Made by a program: the position numbers and the translations under genes
Notes under the pieces: model-generated
What the model saw: only the letters and a program-made list of their open reading frames with translations
Told to the model about the DNA's origin: nothing
Database searches by the model: none
Source: Linnemannia elongata
Taxonomy: Eukaryota; Mortierellomycota; Mortierellomycetes; Mortierellales; Mortierellaceae
DNA length: 64,000 bases
Assembly (NCBI GenBank): GCA_036320915.1
Contig: JAXBDG010000003.1
Coordinates: forward strand, 2,170,001-2,234,000
Direction of reading: 5' to 3'
Part shown: piece by piece, positions 11,132 to 22,406 of the stretch
Position numbering within the stretch: position 1 is the stretch's first letter
Layout: the number at the start of each line of letters is the position of its first letter

Positions 11132-14100
11132 TTGTTGCGGTCATCCGAATAACCCTCCGAAACCGCTAATAGTGTGAAGACTATCGACGCAACTCGACTG
11201 ACGGACAAGGAGCAACAGGAACAGCAGCAGGAGGAGGGTATGATAGTCGGAGGGCGAGCAGAAACCTGTACGATTCCTCTCCGCCCCTGAAAATGCATAA
11301 AGACCTTCCTTCTCACCTCTTACCACAACACCCTCTACAACAACAAAAACAACAACAACACCGATTATTGCCGCAGCAACGGGAGCAAAAGAAGCAGCGG
11401 GAGCAGGAAGAGGATCCTGTCAGTGACTACGATTCCGATATCGACAACAACGATGACGAACTCGCTCCATTTCCATGCTCGTCGTCGCGGTATCACCAGA
11501 CAAATGGCAATGCCAACAGCAATAGCACCAGGAACAGCAACGATTACTATACACACCGATCGAGCTCTAGGGCCGACCAGAGCAGGAGTCAGAGCCAAGC
11601 GGGAATGGTACAGTCGATGAACAACTACTCCGGACTAAAATCCTCGCCGCCACCAGAGTCACATCCAACTCACCGACAAGAGGACAGTGGACGTGGCGAT
11701 TTGTCGGACGAGGAACATTGGTCGCGGGAAGATGCCAGGCGAGAAGGGTTCCGTCGGTGGAAGGTAATAAGACGACAAGGGTTATTGGGTGTTGTGGTAA
11801 CAGGGGAAGGAGGCGGACGGGAGAAAAAAAACCAAAGGGGGTCGACTCATATTTTGTCATTTTTTTTCTTTGACTTGCGTTTTCTTCCCTTACTGCAAAA
11901 TATGCCACCATCGTCTGTTACTTCTTTTGGCGTTGTTGTAGGGAGGTTGCATGTATTAGGTAGTGGCGATGGCAAGGGGGATGGGATGTGGATACATATT
12001 AAGTGAAACTGCTAATCCCTCCCAAGCACACCATATATACATCCATCTCATGCCCCATCGTCTCTCCGCCTCTTTATTCTTTGTTGTGCACCATGGTACC
12101 ATGCGGACTATGTTCTAAACCTTATTTCTACTTTCTTTTTCCTTCTTTCGTCTCTTTTCCTTCTATATGGAACCAAAAATATAAAACTTGCATGACATGC
12201 AGAAATGGTGTCGACTGGAGGGATTCCAGAACTACCAAGTCTCCGTTAGCCGCTTGCTGAGCTATGTCGAAAGCCAACTCCTGCCACATGATCGAGTTCA
12301 ATTGGTCGAACGCAGGAAGGTCAACACATCAACAACAGCAACAGGACCAGGATGGAATGACTTTGTCTACAGCATCCTTGAGACATCCATCCATCCAATT
12401 CTGCAGTACGGACAATATCACAGGAACCTTGAAAAAATTAACAACAGCACTATACGCATTGGAAGAGGCAGCTCACCAAAAAAATTTCGATATGAATCTC
12501 CGGAACGAGGAAGAGGAGACCGATATCTCTCATCATCTGGCTGGAAAACCCCTCGACAGAGTACCATCAGCGGTCGGGAGGACGCTCGGAGCAGCAATTG
12601 GGAGGATGATCGATACAGCAGTCGAGAAAGACCTCCGACTCGACATGAAGATAGGGTGGATGATCATCATACCAATAACCAGGAAAGGCCATCAACTCGT
12701 AAAGACGACCGAGAGGATACTCGACCAAAAGTTCCGAGCCGGAAAAGATTAGCAACCCATGATGATTGGCGTGGCCATCGTCCGATTAGCAACACCAGTG
12801 TTAAACAGCTCGACCAGGAGAGCGACGATCGCGACAGTCGTCGGCGCACCTCTTGTGAGGTTACCTACCACAAAGGTCTGAAGGATGGTCGACGCAACAG
12901 CCGGGATGGCCCTCGATACCATGCTGTGCGCAAGGATATCCATGCGAGCGGCAGTCGAGACGACGTCGGAATCGACATTCGGCGGGACTCTCGCGATGAC
13001 AAGCGTACCAGTCTTCGAAACGATGATCGGGCACCTAGTCGGCCACGTGGTTATCGAGGCAGCCCGTGTTACGACGACTTTGACGATGCGCGGCACGGGA
13101 GTCGGGAGAATTATCGATACAACAGCAGTACGAACGCCTCATTTGATGATCTAGAGGAAGGTCGACACGGGGGTGTCGCAGGATTATTCTCAAGAAGTCG
13201 AGAGACGTCACGACGGGAGCATCCACTCGAGCCCTTGGAGTCGCGTCGAAAGTCATATTCTCAGGATCGACGGAGCTCTAGTCGACAGGATGATGCGCGA
13301 GTTCCTAGGAGATCTAGTCGCCAAGATGACCTTGAGGACCAATGGAAGTCAGATGGACAGAAAGGCCGGAAGGAGGAACGCCGAGAGAGCCGAGAGATCT
13401 ATTTGCCAAAGGAGACGAATTCGTCCGCCTTTCCTCCCAAACCTCACCATAACAAGGCCAAGACTCCACGTTCAAGTCTGCAGAAGCACGGTGCGAACGG
13501 CATGGATGAAGACGACGTTCCACCCACTTCTGAGGGGAACTATTTAGCTGACGCACCGGACCGCATTGCTGATTCGGGCGATGAAAAGCCTGAGGAGAGC
13601 CTACTGTCTTTGCTAAAACGTCGCCGTCGACTTTCTCAGCGCACTCCCTTTTCCCCAACAGCTTCTGAGCCCCCAAAGACTACCTCAGCGATGGCTCCAT
13701 CATCCTCCTCAACTGTAGTTGTTGCAACTACTCCGACCACCAGTACATCAATCTCGACCGCCAATCCAGCTTCAGGAGAGAACGTCGTGTGCGTGTCGAC
13801 TAAGGACTCTTGCCCGGCTTACTCGTTCACCCTCGGCCGGTACAAGGCCAGCGAGTTCGTCATTCACTCCGCTCAACACAAAGATGGCCCCTTCACCAAC
13901 AGGTATCGACCTCTTCCGGGCTTTTGCAGGAATATCATTGACGTGTTGGAGGTGTGGAGATACGGAACAAAAACGTTTACTGCAGTCCAAGATCTCACCG
14001 AGAAATTCGGGCGTTCATGGATAGCTCCGAAGGATCGCGAGCGGTACCAGTTCTTCACCGAGGCCGTTCAGGAGTTCAAGCGGTTGGTGATGGAGGAGGC

Positions 14101-17100
14101 AATGGATGACGACCAGGCGGTCAAGGAGTTGATGGGGCAACAAGATTGGCGGCTGATCCCCCTCTCGAAGCCGCAGACCGATGAAGAAGCAGAGTTGTCG
14201 CCTGAGGAAGAGCCGATGGACACGGATTCCGACTCTGACTTTGTCTCCCAGCCCCGCTGCCGAAGCAACAAATCCCAGTCGGGTAAAAAGTCCCAGTCGC
14301 GGAGGAGATCCCAGTCCCTCAAGAGACCCGAGTCGAGCAAGACATCCGAGTTGCGCAAGAGATCCGAGTCGCGCAAGAGATCCGAGTCGCGCAAGAGATC
14401 CGAGTCGCGCAAGAGATCCGAGTCGCGCAAGAGATCTGAGTCATGCAAGAGATCCGAGTGGAGCAAAAAATCACCGGCGATCTCTACGGATATGGACATG
14501 GATATGGATTTGGATATGGATATGGACATTGGTTCAACGACTGCCAACCGGACTGTCGCGGAGGAGCACTCAACCTCCTCCGATACAGAGCCCATGGATC
14601 ATGAGATGTATTCCGCCTCGGTCACACGTCCTGTTAGCAGGAGTTCTCGACGCAACCCTCGTCCTCAGTACAAAGATAACGTGGTGGAACCCTGGGGAGA
14701 AGTCCCGGTCAACCGCAGCTTTACCTTTCCAATACCAGACGGCATCGAGACGGTTCCCGACCTGTACAAAGCCTGGCATGAAGGGTGGGGAGATATTCCG
14801 TCTCTTTTCCAGCTTACCAAAGAGAATGGTCCGTCATGGACGTCTAAGAATCTTCCATCCTCTAAGAAGATCTACGATTGGTACTACGCTCACTACAGAG
14901 TCATCCGGGCGGTGAACGACTTGGTTGCCAAGGATAAGGATTGGACTGTAGAGAAGGCCATCTTCGCGCTCGAGCGCTTGCGGGGCAAGAAAAAGTTGGC
15001 GAACCTGCACAAAGAGATCCCTCGTCCTGGCCATATGATCCTGCCGACCGAAGACAAGGACAACGACAACGAGACTCCCAAGATGCAGTCCAACAGTGGG
15101 TTGCCAGCAGCAACCGACGACATCAACATTAGCAGTAGCAGCAAAGTGGCACCTACAACCAGACCTGGTGACTTGAACTCCACTGCCGGTGGCAGCACTG
15201 CGAACAGCAGCAGAACTGGTAGTAGTGAAACTGTGACCAGTGACCACACAGCGACAACATCAACCGCCACCATCGTTCCTTCGAGTTCCACAAGTTCGAT
15301 CAACGGCCAATCCAAATCGTCCACCGACGGCTGTACGACCCCGGCCGCTGTCGATAGTGCACCCATTACCAAGGACAAGCCTACCACCAGCAACAAAGCA
15401 AACTCGATCAGCAACGATAGCAACATTTTGAACGCCAAGGACAAGACCACCAGCAACAATAACACCGCCAGGCGCAAGTCGACAACAGACAGTATCAGCA
15501 CATCGAGCATCAGGGACAAGCCTACTGCCAACGTCACAACGAGCGCTTTCAACAACACTGACAACAGCCACCCCAATCTGACGGACGACCCCATCAATGC
15601 AAGCATTACCACCACATCTGGGTTGATGAATGAAATCAACTGTGTACCGGTACCGGTTGCCAAGGACACGACTACCGGCAGCTTCGAGCCGTCAAGCCCT
15701 GTCGACAACACTGCCGTCAGCAGACCCAAGTCGGCAACTTCCGGCAACATCACACCGAGTATCAAGGACGAGATTTTAGGCAGCCCCAAGCCAGGCCCTG
15801 TCGACAACACCACCGCCGAAAGACCACAGTCAACAGTTCACCGCATTAGCACACCAGGCGCTATTGACAAGTCTACAACTAGTATCTCGACAGCCAACAG
15901 AATCACGTTGGCAGCAGACAGCACCAGCTCCTTGGTGGACCAGGACAGAGCCCCTGATATCTCGATGGCGAAAGTCATCAATGACGCTTCCGTCAGCAAA
16001 TCCAAGGCGGCAACCGAGAGTAGCATCCTACTTAGCACCAAGGGCAGGATCACCACATTGCATACCCCCGCCGTCAACGGCGCCATCAGCAAGGCCAGGT
16101 TGTCGACCGACAGAAATGGAGCGCCCATTACCAAAGACAGGCCCAGTGGCACTGCAGCACCAAGCACCACCCTCAACAACACTGCAGTCAGTCTCAGCAA
16201 CTTCATCACCTACACGCACAACAGTGTCAAGAGTAATCAGCGAGCCACGGCTTCCTCTCAAATCAGTTCCCGGTCGAGCAAGGAGCAACCTCCCGAAGGA
16301 TTGACCCAAAACGGTTCTGCTCCAAGCAGCAGCAGCGGTGCGTCAGCCGCTCGTTCGAGTATTGACAACGATGCGGTTACGAGCCGCAGTTCAGGAAGCG
16401 GCGTCGACAGGCCCAACGGGATGACTGCAAGTCTCAACAACGACGTTGCCGCTGGTATTGAAAACCGTCTTAAGACCGCGAGCGCCAACGGTGATGCCAA
16501 GAACGTCCCTAACGGCATGAACACCGGCATTGTCCAACCGCCCTACAGCACAAACACATACAGTCTCGAGAGACCTAGGTCTGGCTCCGGATATACTGTT
16601 GCCCCTCATGGATACGTGCCACGACCGAAAGAACAGGCAGAGACCCTTCATCGCAGGAGTAGGAGTGGAACGGAGGTGACAGAGATTTTGGAGTCTGGTC
16701 AAGTGAATAGTACACATCATGCCCAGCCACCCCACGGAGCCATTCTGCTTCGGGAAGCCGTTCCACTACCACCCAGTTTACAGACCTTGGACCAATACCC
16801 TTCCTCGTCCTCCTCCATTCCCCAAGTAAAGGATGAGCGCTCTGTGTATTATGGACCGGAGTGTTATGACGATGAGGATGAGCAGCTTGTTCATAAACGA
16901 CCGGCTCGTCAAAGACCAGCACCACCACCATCACCAGTACCACCAGCACAACAACCACAACAGCATTCCCATCATAATCGCCGGCTTCAACATCCTCACT
17001 ATCCTCAGGGATCTCAACAACCACTCCGTCCGACGCAACATTACCAGCATTACCAACGCCAGCTCCAACGGCTCCACCAGGAAGAGCAACAGAAGCAGTA

Positions 17101-17284
17101 CCATCAACAGCAACAGCAATGGAATAGATCTCTGGACCACACTCGTACTCGCCCTCCTCCTTCACAGCATCCCTCCTTCTCCTCATCGTCGTCTGCTTCA
17201 TCCTCTTCGCACCACTATGATCATAATTGGTCTGCTAGACATTGGAAGTCTTCTACTTACGATGAAGTGATCGACCTCACCTAA
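10720..17284 (+). CDS. Giant GCR1_C-domain regulator, two tandem domains, C-terminal SUMO-interaction-like motif
   Basis: Exons 10720..10797, 11173..11763 and 12203..17284 (phase 0 throughout) give about 1,916 aa. Intron positions match the smaller paralogue at 6695: exon 1 ends after a basic stretch plus Glu, and exon 2 opens with a Glu-Asp-Tyr element in both. Exon 3 begins with the core-binding-like KWCRLEGFQNYQVSVSRLL. Residues about 316-623 are Arg/Ser/Asp-rich. GCR1_C-like domains lie at about 789-873 (VLEVWRYGTKTFTAVQDL) and 1060-1155 (LYKAWHEGWGDIPSLFQL). Between them are Ser-Arg-Lys hexapeptide repeats and a Met-Asp repeat. A roughly 500-residue Ser/Thr/Asn-rich segment and a His/Gln-rich tail follow, ending DEVIDLT. 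Probably a nuclear transcription or chromatin factor; the role is inferred from the domains only. Intron 1 contains a 33-T tract. Confidence 0.72.
11098..11130. repeat. Poly(T) tract of 33 in intron 1 of the large GCR1_C gene
   Basis: 33 consecutive T about 40 bases upstream of the exon 2 acceptor at 11171-11172. It may serve as an extreme polypyrimidine tract. Its exact length is likely to be an assembly estimate. Confidence 0.9.
14272..14460 (+). repeat. In-frame 18-bp tandem repeat coding (RKRSES)n
   Basis: About ten copies of an 18-bp unit (consensus TCCGAGTCGCGCAAGAGA). Copies are almost identical from about 14345 to 14430 and increasingly diverged to the left. They encode an Arg-Lys-Arg-Ser-Glu-Ser hexapeptide, SR-protein-like. 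A 6-bp (GATATG/GACATG)n block coding Met-Asp follows at about 14487-14530. Confidence 0.9.
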
Positions 17285-17607
17285 AAAAGAGTACTTTGCC
17301 CTCACCCCCTTCAAAACAAAAATGCAAAAGAAATAAAAACAATCAATACAATGCTGGTAACCCGAAGGACTTTACACAAGCTTTTCTACTTTTCTACTCT
17401 TCCATCAGACGAACGCTTCCTTCCATTTGTTACTTTTACCCTACTGATGAAATGTTGTTGCAATAACAATTGAACGTAGTACGTGAGAATAGTGTTTTTA
17501 ACTGGTCAAAAGTTAACTGCAGTTAAATTTCGAAGGGGCTAAAGTTAACTTAACCAGTGTATTTTCTTGACCGCTGGTTAACTGTAAATGGAATATTCAT
17601 TAAGTTA

Positions 17608-17711
17608 ACTGGTTAATGACTGGTTAATGACTGGTTAATGACTGGTTAATGACTGGTTAATAACTGGTTAATGACTGGTTAATAAATGGTTAATGACTGG
17701 TTAATAACTGG
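17608..17711. repeat. Subterminal 11-bp tandem array of the hAT element
   Basis: About nine and a half copies of ACTGGTTAATG with few substitutions, starting about 118 bp inside the left end. It is the probable multimerised transposase-binding region. Confidence 0.85.
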
Positions 17712-18085
17712 CCAATCATACGCACATTTTCTTGGCCTTTCTCTTTCGCTGCTCATTTTTTCTTCTCTGACCTTTCTTTCTCTTCTGCCTTTCTTTCTCT
17801 TTTTTTCTTCACCTTTTTCCCTCCACCTCTTTGTCCTCCAATTTTCTTCCTCCTCTTCATTTTCCTCCACCTTTTTTCCTCCATTTCCTTTTTGGCTCTT
17901 TTTCTTTTTTTTCGTTCACTACTTTTTGTCCACCTTTCTTTTACCTTCACCTTTCTTTTTCCACCATGGCCTCTTCTACTTCCTCTAAAGACCTCTCCAA
18001 TGGAGGTCCTTCTTCTTCCACATCTCATTGTCGTCCTTCTCCTTTTTCGCCTGGGAGTTAATCGGCTGACGAAGAGTCGGCAGTC

Positions 18086-20278
18086 ATGCAGTTTACCTTG
18101 CATCATGACCTGGACGACCTGTTTAGTTGCGCGCTTCCATCAACCTATAGTGATACAACAGATACAAGAAGCGATCTATTATCCATCACGCCAAGCTCAT
18201 CTGCCAGTCAGACATTAAACGACGATCCCAATAATATACCTAACGTTCCAGGTACAACTCTTGTCGCATATTGACGTACAAATAATCTTACACTCAAATG
18301 TGGCGTATGGTGCTGATACTCTTCTTTATCCTTTGTCACAGGTGACTGGGGGCCCTACTATGAAGCTCGTCGTACACTCGAAGATGGCCACCGTGTCTAC
18401 AAGTTTTTTTGTGTTCAGCCTGGCTGTCCTCACAAATATGCCAGGACATCCGGAACATCGACATTGTCCTACCATATCAGGAGAGAGCATCGCTCGGTTT
18501 ACATGGAATATTGCTCAAAGAAAGATGGTGGAAAAACTGATAACAAGCAGCTACAGCAAACCACTCTCACCATGGCGTCTGTTCCAAAACAAAAGCGCGA
18601 CAAAATTTACACAGCAACCTTGGAATGGCTGATTGGTGACCTACTACCTTTCTCCACTTTGGACTCGGACCTTTTTGCCGCAATGGTCAGGGCATATATT
18701 CCTAATATCGATCCACCTTGCTCAGCTACGATTCGTGCCTTATTGCTGGACCATCGCGTCAAATTGACGGAACAACTCAAAGATCTCTTGGATCGAACTC
18801 TTTTATATGGCGCTATTACCGTCGACAGCTGGACGAGTCGGTCGAACAAGTCCTATCTCGGGATTACGCTTCACTGGCTGGACGAAAACTTTGTGTCATA
18901 TGAGTGCGCTTTGGATATGGTGCCTCAGCCGGAACGTCATACTGCAGCAAACACTGCACGACTAATACGTAAGTAGCATGATTTATTTGTTTACTATGCT
19001 CTCTAAGAGTAATGGTGCCAGGTATATTCTGCTTATCAGTTATCATATCGATTTTAAAAGGAAAAGTCTTAGGTCCTGAGGGTTGGAACATACTATCATT
19101 AATAGTGTCGGTAACCTCGGACAGTGCAAGTGTGATGGTCAAGGCCGCAGAGATTGCAGGCTTGAATCGCGTTGCATGCATTGCCCACTGCCTTCACAAT
19201 TCCGTCAATGCTGCTTTGGAGAAGGCTGAACACTTGGGTACCCTTGTTGACAAGTGTCATGACCTGGCCAAATTTTTCCACTGTAGCCCTAAGATGGCCT
19301 CCGCTCTTGAGGACCAACAGCAGCAAGTCAATTCGGCCGAGCCGTCTGTCGTGGTTATCATGGACGTGGTGACGCGATGGAACAGTACCTTGCTTATGAT
19401 CCAAAGGCTTCTGCGACTCAGGATATCGATCGAGATGGTGTTCGAGGAACTATTGCATTCGGACAAACAAGCTCGGAAGAAATTGAAACCGCTTATGCTA
19501 GTCGAGTCGGATTGGGATCTTGTTGAGGAAGCAGTTCGTGTTCTCCAGCTGATGGAGTCTATGACCCTGATCTTTAGCTCGACATCCAAGGGCCTTGCAG
19601 CCAGCCTCTATCCCTGGGTTGCCAGCGTTCGAGACGAGTTGGCCGGACTCAAGGTGCAGTCGGACATTGTGGGCAAGTTTCGACAGGCACTGAGGCGTGA
19701 GTTGAAGGAGCGGTTCCATCTGACGGACTTGATCCAAACTGCCTTTGTTTTCCATCCGACTTTCAACACTCTTTTGGGGGCTTTTGACAAGGATCGCTTT
19801 TCATTGACAAGACAATGTCTTCAACAGGAATTCGATGACTTAATTTCCCCAGGAAACAGCTCTAATCAACATCGCAACCAGCTCGGACATCCAACGATCC
19901 GGGGCAAGAAGAGGATTCGCCGATTCATCGCTTTCTAAAACGTCAGAGGATAGCGCTAGGAGAAGCGGCGTCGGAGGATACTCATCCGAGCGAGGAGATT
20001 GAGCGCTACTTCGATCGTCCCATGGCGTCCAGTGTTGTAGAACCCTTGGAGTGGTGGAGGCTCAACAAAAAGAAATATCCTGTAATGGCCAAGTTGGCAA
20101 GAAATATCTTGCCATCCCTGCATCTTCGGTGGCTTCCGAGCGAATGTTCAGCTTTGCTGGAGGGCTTTGTACAGATAAACGCAATCGTCTCTCTGATGAT
20201 ACAGTGAGCGATATCGTCTTTTGTAACTACGCATCCAAGTGTCTTGCGGATGCAAAGTCGAAGACAACAGTGAGGTAG
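18086..20278 (+). pseudogene. hAT transposase, inactivated by two frameshifts
   Basis: Exons 18086..18251, 18342..18968 and 19040..19938 read as one frame of 563 codons. The start is a BED-like zinc finger (C-x4-C in CVQPGC, H-x4-H in HIRREH). The RNase-H-like core shows TVDSWTS (first acidic residue), TSDSASVM (second), ACIAHCLH and TRWNSTLL. The frame then stops at 19936-19938. The C-terminal dimerisation region continues downstream in two other frames. One frame contains EIERYFDRP and LEWWRLNKKKYPVMAKLA (about 19870-20105). The other has IPASSVASERMFSFAGG to the stop at 20276. Each change looks like one missing base, one in the linker near 19860-19935 and one near 20104. The second is inside a conserved block, so an intron cannot explain it. 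The first frame alone lacks the conserved SERxFS block. Confidence 0.85.
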
Positions 20279-20479
20279 TCTTCTTTTACCAAGCTTTATT
20301 ACTTGTCTATTTCATACCTCTTCGTCTTTTTTTTTTGATCCTAGCCATGTTCTTATATCCTCATACCATAGTCATAGTTATTTATACCGTATTCACATGT
20401 GTTACCATAAAAATGAAATCAGTCAACACAAGCCCTTTGTATGACCTAGTAAATAGTTGCACAAGGGTCAGGTAACCAA

Positions 20480-20690
20480 TCCGTTGACCAGCGAAAGCTA
20501 TTAACCAACAGTTAACCAGTTAACCAGTTAAATTCGTATAACTGGTTAACCAGACTGGAATGGTTAATCATGCACAATTAACCAGTCGACTTGTGCAGTT
20601 CGGTTATTTGAATTGACCAGTTAACTTAATCAGTCAAAGGATGTATTAACCAATGTTTAACTGTTGAAAAAAAATTAACTGGTTAGAAAC
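20480..20690. repeat. Right subterminal TTAACC/GGTTAA motif cluster of the hAT element
   Basis: About ten scattered copies of AACCAGTTAA-like motifs, mostly inverted relative to the left array and irregularly spaced. They mirror the left subterminal region. Confidence 0.75.
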
Positions 20691-20702
20691 ACTACGTGAG
20701 AA

Positions 20703-20998
20703 ACTGTTCATTCGGATAATTGGTATTTGGGCCCGATTGAGCAGGCAATGGCCTGAAGCCGTCATCCGTTGAGTTATGGCTGAACGCCTCTATGTTAGAG
20801 CCCGTGCTAGAACGCGACTATCACCGCCTTCTCTCCGATTTTATTTTAAATATTGAAAGGGATAAATCCATTGAAGAAGACCTTAATTGAACGGGGTGTT
20901 GTAAGCAGTAGAGTAGCATTGTTGCTACGATCTACTGAGTTTAAGCTCATTGTTGTATAGATTTTTTTCGAAAGAATAACATATCTTTTCTATACTCC

Positions 20999-21030
<32 letters not shown>

Positions 21031-22034
21031 CAAATAATGGTCAAGAGCCTTGGTTTTACTGCGTAATCCATTGTCCGTTAACTTGAGAGAAAAATAATCC
21101 GACGGCAGCAAAGATGACCGACCCTTCTCGTACAATGTATTTTTGTAATGGTGCTTTCGAAGAAAGGAGTTTGATTGAAGTAAGAGTTGCACTCTAACCA
21201 CTGCCTTTTTTTCTTTGCTTCTACTTTTTTTTTCATTTATGCTTCGCTTCTGCAGTGTGAACCAAAATTTCATGGCCACTACCTTACATCCTGTATCTAG
21301 AGCGAGAAAGGAGGGGACGCAAAAAAACCAAGGGCAGAGCGGGAAGGAAGGGATTCAAAAAAGATCAAAGGCTGAGTGAGAAAGGAAAGATGCAAAAAAA
21401 GAGGGGTGATCAAGGGCTAAGAGTGAGAGAGATAGGGTAGACACAACGAATCAAGAGGTGGTTATGGCATAGAGACACGACAAAAAAAGTTAAACGCGTC
21501 GCCTATGGAATGGAGACTGATAGGAACACGTCTCTCTCCGTATTGTAATTGAGAAGGACATGAGTTTAACCGGCTTGTGACAGCCAAGCGTTCATAGCAA
21601 GGTTGTTTTTTGATCCTTCGATGTCGAGCTCTTTCTCTCCTCCTTCTGCCGGCGGACGCGTTGTTGATACTTTGTTCGCTTATGAATATTTATATTTTAT
21701 TTATTGTGCCTTTCAACCAAAATGATGTAAAAAAATAACCACTAATCCAGCTGTGAGCGGGGTTTGCATAGGTGTAGAACAAAAATGTTGAACTGAATAG
21801 CTAGCTAATCGGGGTTTAGTGGCCAAAATAAAACATTTTATGTGAAATGCCCAATAACGGGTTCTATATTTCTGTCGGGATTGTGATTAACAGAAGGTTG
21901 GCAATATTGTAAGGGTGGCATTAAAGAAAGATGGATAACTTGAATGTGCTGATGAAATCAAAAAAAAAAAGTTTGAATCTCATACATATGACCGTGGTTC
22001 GTCCTTGTATTTCATGCTACCCCGGCCGACGCTC
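20703..22034. other. Gene-free spacer after the hAT element
   Basis: 1.3 kb, AT-rich in places, with a perfect 30-base T tract at 21001-21030. No ORF with protein-like composition and no structural RNA recognised. Confidence 0.5.
21001..21030. repeat. Poly(T) tract of 30
   Basis: 30 uninterrupted T, directly visible, in intergenic DNA. No flanking element body or target duplication is obvious. Confidence 0.9.
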
Positions 22035-22406
22035 TCAAAAATATCTACAGGCCGCGAGCCTGTTTCCTAATGCACCGAAATGCGTCATGCAGCCACAGAA
22101 CTTGCCATCTTTCTGGTACACCACACGATCTGGACCGGGGGGTCCTCCTGAATAAGACCCGCCCATACGTAGCGGGAACTGAATGAGGTTGGCGTTGCAA
22201 TCCGGGAACTGGACCCTCTCTCGATTGTCGAAAAGTTTTGGGTAAGGCCCAGAAGAAGTAGTGGGATTTGGGTTCCTTCCATCCCCAGCCAAAATAGCTG
22301 AGGCAACTTCTGGGGTAGTGTAGGTGTGGGGTCCACACTCGCATCCTTGTTGGCCTGCTACCAAGACGGGGAATATCGCAGCAGCAACAACTAGGATTAA
22401 TCTCAT
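22035..22406 (-). CDS. Secreted RNase N1/T1-family protein with two catalytic residues replaced
   Basis: Single exon, 123 aa. Residues 1-18 are a signal peptide (MRLILVVAAAIFPVLVAG). The mature part follows the guanyl-specific fungal RNase fold: a short helix region (TTPEVASAILAG), then PYPKLFDN, LIQFPLRMGGSYSGG, GPDRVVY and MTHFGALGN. Aligned by eye to RNase T1, the substrate/catalytic Tyr38, Arg77 and His92 correspond to Tyr55, Arg94 and His109. The His40 position is Lys57, and the general base Glu58 position is Gln76. Six Cys remain in the mature chain, enough for three disulfides. Ordinary members cleave single-stranded RNA after G outside the cell; this copy may be catalytically weak or dead. 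No intron is needed. Neighbours give no functional hint. Confidence 0.85.
   Translation of the reverse strand: MRLILVVAAAIFPVLVAGQQGCECGPHTYTTPEVASAILAGDGRNPNPTTSSGPYPKLFDNRERVQFPDCNANLIQFPLRMGGSYSGGPPGPDRVVYQKDGKFCGCMTHFGALGNRLAACRYF

Larger units (their letters stand above)
17490..20694 (+). mobile_element. hAT-superfamily DNA transposon (complete ends, degenerate transposase)
   Basis: The element is 3,205 bp and flanked by a perfect 8-bp duplication CGTGAGAA at 17482-17489 and 20695-20702, the hallmark of hAT insertion. Terminal inverted repeats start TAGTGTTT: TAGTGTTTTTAACTGGT on the left and, read inward from the right end, TAGTGTTTCTAACCAGT (14 of 17 match). Subterminal regions are packed with CTGGTTAA motifs, as an 11-bp tandem array on the left and in scattered, mostly inverted orientation on the right. 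Such motifs are typical transposase-binding sites. Inside is one transposase gene with a BED-type zinc finger. The element sits 205 bp beyond the stop codon of the large GCR1_C gene and disrupts no visible gene. Confidence 0.95.

Noticed and set aside
14893..15813. 306-codon antisense open frame within the large GCR1_C gene
   Set aside because: It mirrors the Ser/Thr/Asn-rich repeats of the sense protein (reads as Leu/Val/Ser), so it is a composition artefact.
19817..19881. A possible 65-bp intron that would remove the first transposase frameshift
   Set aside because: The candidate donor GTCTTC is poor, it would delete conserved-looking sequence, and it cannot explain the second shift at about 20104 inside the conserved C-terminal block.
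21001..21030. Poly(T)/poly(A) tracts as tails of retroposed elements
   Set aside because: No element body, no internal promoter boxes and no target duplications are visible next to the tracts.
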